Assembly: GCA_964228555.1 (NCBI GenBank)
Contig: CAXQZU010000052.1
Location: forward strand, 1 to 64,000
Reading direction: 5' to 3'
Length of the DNA: 64,000 nt
From: CAXQZU01 sp964228555
GTDB taxonomy: Bacteria; Planctomycetota; PLA2; JAEUHO01
Shown here: piece after piece, positions 59,866 through 64,000 of the stretch
Numbering within the stretch: the first letter of the stretch is position 1
Layout: every line of letters starts with the position of its first letter
Notes under the pieces: generated by a model
Databases searched by the model: none
The model's input: the letters and a program-made list of their open reading frames with translations, nothing else
What the model was told of the DNA's origin: nothing
Made by a program: the position numbers and the translations under genes

Positions 59866-62592
59866 ATGACGCTCGCCCACCCGGCCTGGGCCCTGCTGCT
59901 GGTGCCCGTCGCGCTGGCCATCGCGTGGCAGGAGTGGCGACGACCCACCACGCGCGCACGGCGGGTGCGCGGGCTGGCCTCGCGCGCCGTGCTGCTGGGC
60001 CTGCTGGGCCTGGCGCTCGCCGGGGCCGAGGGCACGCGCAGCGTGCAGCCCACCGCCCGCACGCTGCTGCTGCTGGACGGCGTGGCAGCCCGCACGCCCG
60101 CGTGGGCCGCCGAGGCCCGCGCATGGATCGAGGCCGCCAGCCTGCCCGCGGGCACCGAGGCCCTTGCCTTCGAGGAGATGCCCGGGCCGTGGCAGGCGCC
60201 CCCCGGGCTGCTGGCGGCGCGGGCCTCCAGCGCGACCCCCGCCGGGGGCGCGCGCCTCGGGGCAGCGCGGCTCTGCGCGCGCGCCCGGGCGGGCGGCTCG
60301 GGGTCGGCGACGGTGCACGTGCTGGCCTCGCCGGGCACCGACCTGACCGGACTGCGCGGCCTGGCCGAGGACCTGGCGCAGGCCGGCGCCACGCTGCGCG
60401 TCGAGGTGCTGCCGCGCGCGGATGACGTGCCCCCCAAGGCCCCGCGCGTGCTGAGGCTGGAGGCCCCCAGCGATCCCGTGCAGGGCGCATTCGCGCTGCG
60501 CGCCTGGCTGGAGGCGCCCGCCGGCATGCCCGTGCAGGTGCTGGCAGGGGGTCGCCTGCTGGCCGAGCAGGCTGCCCCGGCGCCCGCCGCGGATGGCACG
60601 CAAGTCGTCACCTTCGACGCGCTGGGGCTGGAGCCCGGCCTGCACGCCGTGTCGGTGGTGCTGCGCGCAGCGGGCGCGGCCATGGCCGTGGCGCAGGCCA
60701 CGGCGAGCGTGCAGGTGGCCCCCACGCCGCGCGTGCTGGCCTGCCTCGCGGAAGCCGCCAGCGAGGCGCGCATGGCCGCCCTGCGGGCGCAAGGCCTCGA
60801 GGTGGAGCGACTCGACGTGCGTGGCCTCGCGGCGCGGCTGGCGCCCGGCGTCGCCGCCTGCGAGGCCCTGGTGCTGGACGCGGGCGCGGCCGCGACGCTG
60901 CCTGCCGCGGCCGCCGAGCAACTGGCAGCCCGCGTGGAGCAAGGCCTGGGCCTGCTGCTGCTGGCCGGCGAGGACCCGCGAGCATGGGCCGCGCTGGCCG
61001 GCTCGGGCCTCGGCGAGCTGCTGCCGCTCGAGCCGCTGGCGCCGCGCGAGGTCCCGGCGCCCCCCGCACCGCCGACGCCCCCGGCTCCCCCGCCGCCGCC
61101 CGTCGATCCGCAGCCGGCACCGGGCGAGGGCCTCACGGCCGAGCGCGCGCCCGAGGAAGCCCTGCCCATCGCGCTGCTGCTGGTGCTGGATCGCAGCGCC
61201 AGCATGCAGGGTACGCCCTGGGCGATGGCCGTGGAGGCCGCCTCGCGCGCCGCGCAGGTGCTGTCGCCCCACGACCGCGTGGGCGTCATCACCTTCGGCC
61301 AGGACGCCAGCGTGGACCTGCCGCTGGGCCCCGTGGCCACGGCGGGCGCCGTGAGCCTCAACCTGCCCGCGGACGCCACGGGCAGCGCCACCAACCTCGT
61401 GCAGGCCTTGCGCAGCGCCGCGCAGGTGGTGCGCGCCGAGCGTGCCCCCATCCGTCACGTGCTGCTGCTCACCGACGGCATGCACAACCCCACGGGCACG
61501 CGCAACGAGCAGGCCCTGTGGAGCGACGTGGTGCGCCCCCTGGCCGACGCCGGCGCCACGCTCACCGTCGTGGGCCTGGGCGAGGGCCACGACGCACGCA
61601 CCCTGAGCGAGATCGCGCGCTGGGCCCGCGGGCAGTACCGCCGCGCCGACCACCCGCGGCAGGTGCCCACCGTGTTCGTGGTGGACACGCAGGGCGTGGC
61701 CGAGCGCCGCAGCGCACAGGCGCGGGCGCGCCTGCCCCAGCCCACGCCACCGTCACCCACGCCGCCGTCGCCCACGCCGCCCACGCCGTCGCCGCCTCCG
61801 CCGGCACCCCCGCCGCAGCAACCACCCCCCCCACCGCTCGCAACCTCTCCGGGCGCAGGCCTGGCACCGCTGCGCCTGCGCCAGCCCCACCCGGCCACCG
61901 CTGGGCTGGAGGAGGCCTTGCTGCCGGAGGTGGAGGCGCCGCTGCGTGCGGGACTGCGCCTGGCCGGCCAGTCGCTGCTGGAGCGCGAGGAAGCGCCGGG
62001 CAGCAACCCGGCACGCAGCCCGGTGCTGGCCGGCCGCCGCGTGGGGCTGGGGCGCGTGCTCGTGCTGGCCGCCCGGCCCGGCGACGCCGGCCTGCGGGCC
62101 TGGCCCCGCACAGGACAGTTGCTGGGGCAATCGCTGCGCTCGGTGCTGGCCCCGGTGGGCGCCTTTGCGGAAGCCCTGCCCCCCCGCGTGCTGGCCACCC
62201 CCTCCGGCGAGCGGCTGGACCTCTCCGGGCTTCCCGCCGGCACCTACCTCGTGGCCGCCGGCGTGGAAGGCCTGCCGCTCAGCACGCCGCTGCGGGTGGC
62301 CGTGCCGCTGCTGGAGGGCGCGGTGGCGCTGCCCGCGGCCGCGCCCGGCTCCCTGGTGCGGCTGGAGGTGCGCGACGAGGCCGGCGGGCTGCGCGCCGTG
62401 CAGGCCTACGTGGCCACGGGCGCGCCCCGGGCTGTCGCCCCCTCCGAGGCTCGCGCCGCCGTCGCGCAAGCCCTCGAGGGGCTGCCCGCGCCGGTCCCCG
62501 TGCCGGCGCGCCAAGAGCCCCTGCCCTGGCTGCCTTGGCTGGCGTTGCTGGCCGCCCTCTGGCTGCCGCTGGACGCCTGGCTGCACCGCTAG
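59866..62592 (+). CDS. Membrane VWA-domain protein
   Basis: 908 aa. Two N-terminal transmembrane segments (about 7-22, 42-57) and one at the C-terminus (about 888-905). A VWA domain at about 435-620 carries the MIDAS motif DRSAS (near 443) and LLLTDGMHN. The N-terminal half resembles a glutamine-amidotransferase-like fold (RVEVLPRADDVPPKAPRVLR; VLACLAEAASEARMAALRAQ). Pro-rich linkers occur at about 400 and 620-660. This BatA-like layout suggests an envelope protein whose VWA domain binds another protein in the periplasm. Cotranscribed with the NPCBM gene. Confidence 0.85.
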   Translation: MTLAHPAWALLLVPVALAIAWQEWRRPTTRARRVRGLASRAVLLGLLGLALAGAEGTRSVQPTARTLLLLDGVAARTPAWAAEARAWIEAASLPAGTEALAFEEMPGPWQAPPGLLAARASSATPAGGARLGAARLCARARAGGSGSATVHVLASPGTDLTGLRGLAEDLAQAGATLRVEVLPRADDVPPKAPRVLRLEAPSDPVQGAFALRAWLEAPAGMPVQVLAGGRLLAEQAAPAPAADGTQVVTFDALGLEPGLHAVSVVLRAAGAAMAVAQATASVQVAPTPRVLACLAEAASEARMAALRAQGLEVERLDVRGLAARLAPGVAACEALVLDAGAAATLPAAAAEQLAARVEQGLGLLLLAGEDPRAWAALAGSGLGELLPLEPLAPREVPAPPAPPTPPAPPPPPVDPQPAPGEGLTAERAPEEALPIALLLVLDRSASMQGTPWAMAVEAASRAAQVLSPHDRVGVITFGQDASVDLPLGPVATAGAVSLNLPADATGSATNLVQALRSAAQVVRAERAPIRHVLLLTDGMHNPTGTRNEQALWSDVVRPLADAGATLTVVGLGEGHDARTLSEIARWARGQYRRADHPRQVPTVFVVDTQGVAERRSAQARARLPQPTPPSPTPPSPTPPTPSPPPPAPPPQQPPPPPLATSPGAGLAPLRLRQPHPATAGLEEALLPEVEAPLRAGLRLAGQSLLEREEAPGSNPARSPVLAGRRVGLGRVLVLAARPGDAGLRAWPRTGQLLGQSLRSVLAPVGAFAEALPPRVLATPSGERLDLSGLPAGTYLVAAGVEGLPLSTPLRVAVPLLEGAVALPAAAPGSLVRLEVRDEAGGLRAVQAYVATGAPRAVAPSEARAAVAQALEGLPAPVPVPARQEPLPWLPWLALLAALWLPLDAWLHR
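61740..61830 (+). repeat. Pro/Thr/Ser-coding minisatellite in the VWA gene
   Basis: Direct repeats of about 15 bp built on CCCACGCCGCCGTCG encode a PTPPSPTPP-type linker; likely to vary in length by slippage. Confidence 0.7.
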
Positions 62593-62642
62593 CGCGCGCA
62601 CGATGGTGCTCAACTGCAGCGTGCCGCGCGCCGACTTGAACC

Positions 62643-62671
62643 TTCGGACGGCGCGCCCCCGTCCGTAGACT
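62643..62671 (+). promoter_or_regulatory. Candidate promoter of the split SPOR-like gene
   Basis: TTCGGA (62643-62648), 17-nt spacer, TAGACT (62666-62671). Predicted leader about 60 nt. The -35 is weak. Confidence 0.35.
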
Positions 62672-62737
62672 CACGGCCTCGCGTGCCCGCGGGGCGCGTG
62701 CGGTGCATCGACTCCCGAGGCGAGCCAGGCAGCACGC

Positions 62738-62938
62738 ATGAGCCGCAAGGCCCCCGACCTGCTGGAAGCCCTGCGGGCGCCGTCGGCGGCACCCAAGCCG
62801 CCGCCGGTGCGGCGCGTGCGCGAGGCCGGGGCCGGCGTGGTGCTGGCCACGCGACAGCTCATGCTCGGTGGCGCGATGATGGTGCTGCTGCTGGTGTTCA
62901 GCTTCGTGCTGGGCCTGAGCGTGGGCCGCCGCGGCTAG
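62738..62938 (+). CDS. N-terminal half of a split membrane protein
   Basis: 66 aa ending in TAG. A short basic cytoplasmic part (MSRKAPDLLEALRAP; PPVRRVRE) and one transmembrane helix (about 42-61, LMLGGAMMVLLLVFSFVLG) ending LSVGRRG. The reading frame continues unbroken after this TAG to 63319, so this is best read as the first part of one TM plus SPOR-like protein. No Shine-Dalgarno stands out. Confidence 0.6.
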   Translation: MSRKAPDLLEALRAPSAAPKPPPVRRVREAGAGVVLATRQLMLGGAMMVLLLVFSFVLGLSVGRRG

Positions 62939-63007
62939 CGAGGCGAGGCGGGCAACAGCCCCAGCCTCTCGCGCCAGGCGCCGCGCGACCTGTCCGGCCC
63001 GCGCCTC

Positions 63008-63319
63008 GTGTACGTCGAGGGTCGCGTCCCCTACATGGACCCGGCGCGGCAGGCCGTCAACGACCCGGGCCGCCTGCGCGACACGCTCGTGCGCCAGAAG
63101 GGCCTGCCCGAGGACCGCGTGTGGGTGATGGACGACCTGGCCGCGGCGATGCTGCGCGTGGTGGTGGGCCCCTTCCCCAGCGAGGCACAGGCGGCCGAGT
63201 TCCTGCGGCGCGCGGGGCTGTTCACCTTCCGCCTGGGCGGCGTGCTGCCCTGGAAGGCCCCGGACTACCTCTGGATGCACGAGGGCGAGCTGCCCTCGCA
63301 GCGCCTGCCGCTGCGCTGA
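63008..63319 (+). CDS. SPOR-like C-terminal half, same frame after TAG
   Basis: 103 aa if begun at GTG 63008, but no ribosome binding site precedes it. The frame is open from 62939. Residues AMLRVVVGPFPSEAQAAEFL and RRAGLFTFRLGG are the type of strand-helix-strand text seen in SPOR domains, which bind denuded peptidoglycan. Together with 62738-62938 it makes a 193-residue protein plus the amber codon. It could be a pseudogene, a readthrough product or a separate small gene. Confidence 0.5.
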   Translation: MYVEGRVPYMDPARQAVNDPGRLRDTLVRQKGLPEDRVWVMDDLAAAMLRVVVGPFPSEAQAAEFLRRAGLFTFRLGGVLPWKAPDYLWMHEGELPSQRLPLR

Positions 63320-63490
63320 CCCGGGGCCGCCGGGCCGGCCCCTCCGCCGGCGCACGCCACGCAGCCCCGCCGGGCGACCGCCCGGGGGGCCCCGCCTTTC
63401 CTCCCCCCCGGCGGCCCCCGGTGGCACCCTGTGGCGTTCCTGCCCCGGGCCGCACCGGCCAGGGCAGCCCCCCTTCCCGGACCTCGCGCC

Positions 63491-63808
63491 ATGACGATGC
63501 ACAAGAGCCTCAAGACCCGCAGCACCCAGGCCGGCACGCGCAGCGTGCTGTCGCGCTGGGAGCGTCTCGAGAAGCTCTCGGCCGCGGGCCGCTGGCACGA
63601 GGGCGACAAGGTGACGGGCCTGCCGAAGGTGCGCACCAAGTTCAAGGTGCGCCGCAAGGCCGCGCCGGCCGCGGCAGGCGCTGCGGCGGCTGCGACCCCG
63701 GCCGCCGGTGCGGCGGCCGCGGCCCCGGCCGCGGGCGCGAAGGCAGCGGCAGCCCCGGCCAAGGCCGCAGCGGCCCCCGCGGCGGCGGCCAAGCCCGCGA
63801 AGAAGTAG
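63491..63808 (+). CDS. PVC-type small basic protein with Ala/Lys tail
   Basis: 105 aa. Residues 1-55 match the small basic protein family known from Verrucomicrobia, Planctomycetes and Chlamydiae (MTMHKSLKTR; VLSRWERLEKLSAAGRWHEG; GLPKVRTKFKVRRK), usually only about 55-60 residues. The extra 45 residues are Ala/Pro/Lys repeats like histone H1 tails. Function unknown; nucleic-acid binding is likely from charge. Convergent with the last gene, 7 nt between stops. A useful taxonomic marker. Confidence 0.8.
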   Translation: MTMHKSLKTRSTQAGTRSVLSRWERLEKLSAAGRWHEGDKVTGLPKVRTKFKVRRKAAPAAAGAAAAATPAAGAAAAAPAAGAKAAAAPAKAAAAPAAAAKPAKK

Positions 63809-63815
63809 GCGCGGC

Positions 63816-64000
63816 CTAGCGCGCGCGACGGCGCGGCGGCGCGTCCTCGAAGTCGGGCAGCGACGGCCCCACGCGGCCGTACCAGGCCAGCACGGCCTCG
63901 CGTCCCTGCAGCGGCTCGCCCGAGAGGCGCGCCAGCGCCCCCACGAGGTGGGGCTCCAGCCACGACTCGGTCCAGCTGGCGTCCACCACGCGCACATCCA
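63816..64000 (-). CDS. C-terminal end of an unidentified protein (partial)
   Basis: The last 61 codons of a minus-strand gene whose start lies beyond the window. Visible text: DVRVVDASWTESWLEPHLVG, then EAVLAWYGRVGPSLPDFEDA and an Arg-rich end. Codon use and composition are normal for the window. Not recognised. Confidence 0.6.
   Translation of the reverse strand, partial: DVRVVDASWTESWLEPHLVGALARLSGEPLQGREAVLAWYGRVGPSLPDFEDAPPRRRAR

Noticed and set aside
62279..63997. Long minus-strand frame opposite the VWA and SPOR genes
   Set aside because: Low-complexity Arg/Gly text without motifs; the plus-strand genes have clear domains.

Overview
The window is bacterial chromosome of very high G+C (visibly about three quarters), densely coded on both strands, with no insertion sequence, prophage, CRISPR array, rRNA or recent transfer visible. 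It most resembles a deep-branching, high-GC member of the Planctomycetota/PVC group. Reasons: a small basic protein of the PVC-restricted type (63491-63808), an LpxC-FabZ fusion, NPCBM, HEAT and VWA exported proteins, and a diderm envelope gene set (BamA, Skp/OmpH, LpxC, LpxA, an outer-membrane efflux protein). The placement is inference, because there is no rRNA gene to confirm it. About 54 protein genes (one cut by the right edge) and one tRNA are supported.

Layout. 1-9718: ClpB disaggregase, a PhoX-type phosphatase, a YlbF-like protein, a secreted protein of twelve PASTA repeats, and an ECF sigma factor overlapping a small exported protein. 9900-21912: a CBS-domain cystathionine beta-synthase, an NTF2-like protein, an efflux outer-membrane lipoprotein, a universal stress protein, a CaCA antiporter, the 5-oxoprolinase operon pxpB-pxpC-pxpA, an iron-sulfur photolyase with a cupin partner, and three small membrane or exported proteins. 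21940-31294 (minus strand): rpsB-tsf-pyrH-frr, preceded by the outer-membrane/lipid A cluster bamA-ompH-lpxC/fabZ-lpxA. 31575-40592 (minus): dnaB, then rplI, rpsR, rpsF, pth, rplY, prs, glmU and tRNA-Gln, a conserved bacterial order without the usual ssb and broken by a secreted hydrolase on the plus strand. 40612-45857 (minus): cinA, a divergent YchF, tatC, and a large membrane-anchored coiled-coil protein of unknown function. 46543-57401: coaE-rho on the plus strand; a lytic transglycosylase, a HEAT-repeat protein, recG and a sigma/anti-sigma pair on the minus strand. 57539-64000: a PP2C phosphatase, NPCBM and VWA proteins, a SPOR-like membrane protein split by an in-frame TAG, the small basic protein, and one truncated gene.

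Genome-wide signals visible by eye. By my tally stop codons are about 37 TAG, 16 TGA and one TAA, and two convergent gene pairs share one CTAG as both stops. Several first-in-operon genes have a -10-like TAnnnT hexamer ending exactly 6 nt (sometimes 7) before the start codon and no Shine-Dalgarno, which predicts leaderless mRNAs. Candidate terminators are GC hairpins without U-tracts. The coaE-rho leader holds a C-rich, G-poor tract with a tandem repeat that looks like a rut site, suggesting Rho autoregulation.
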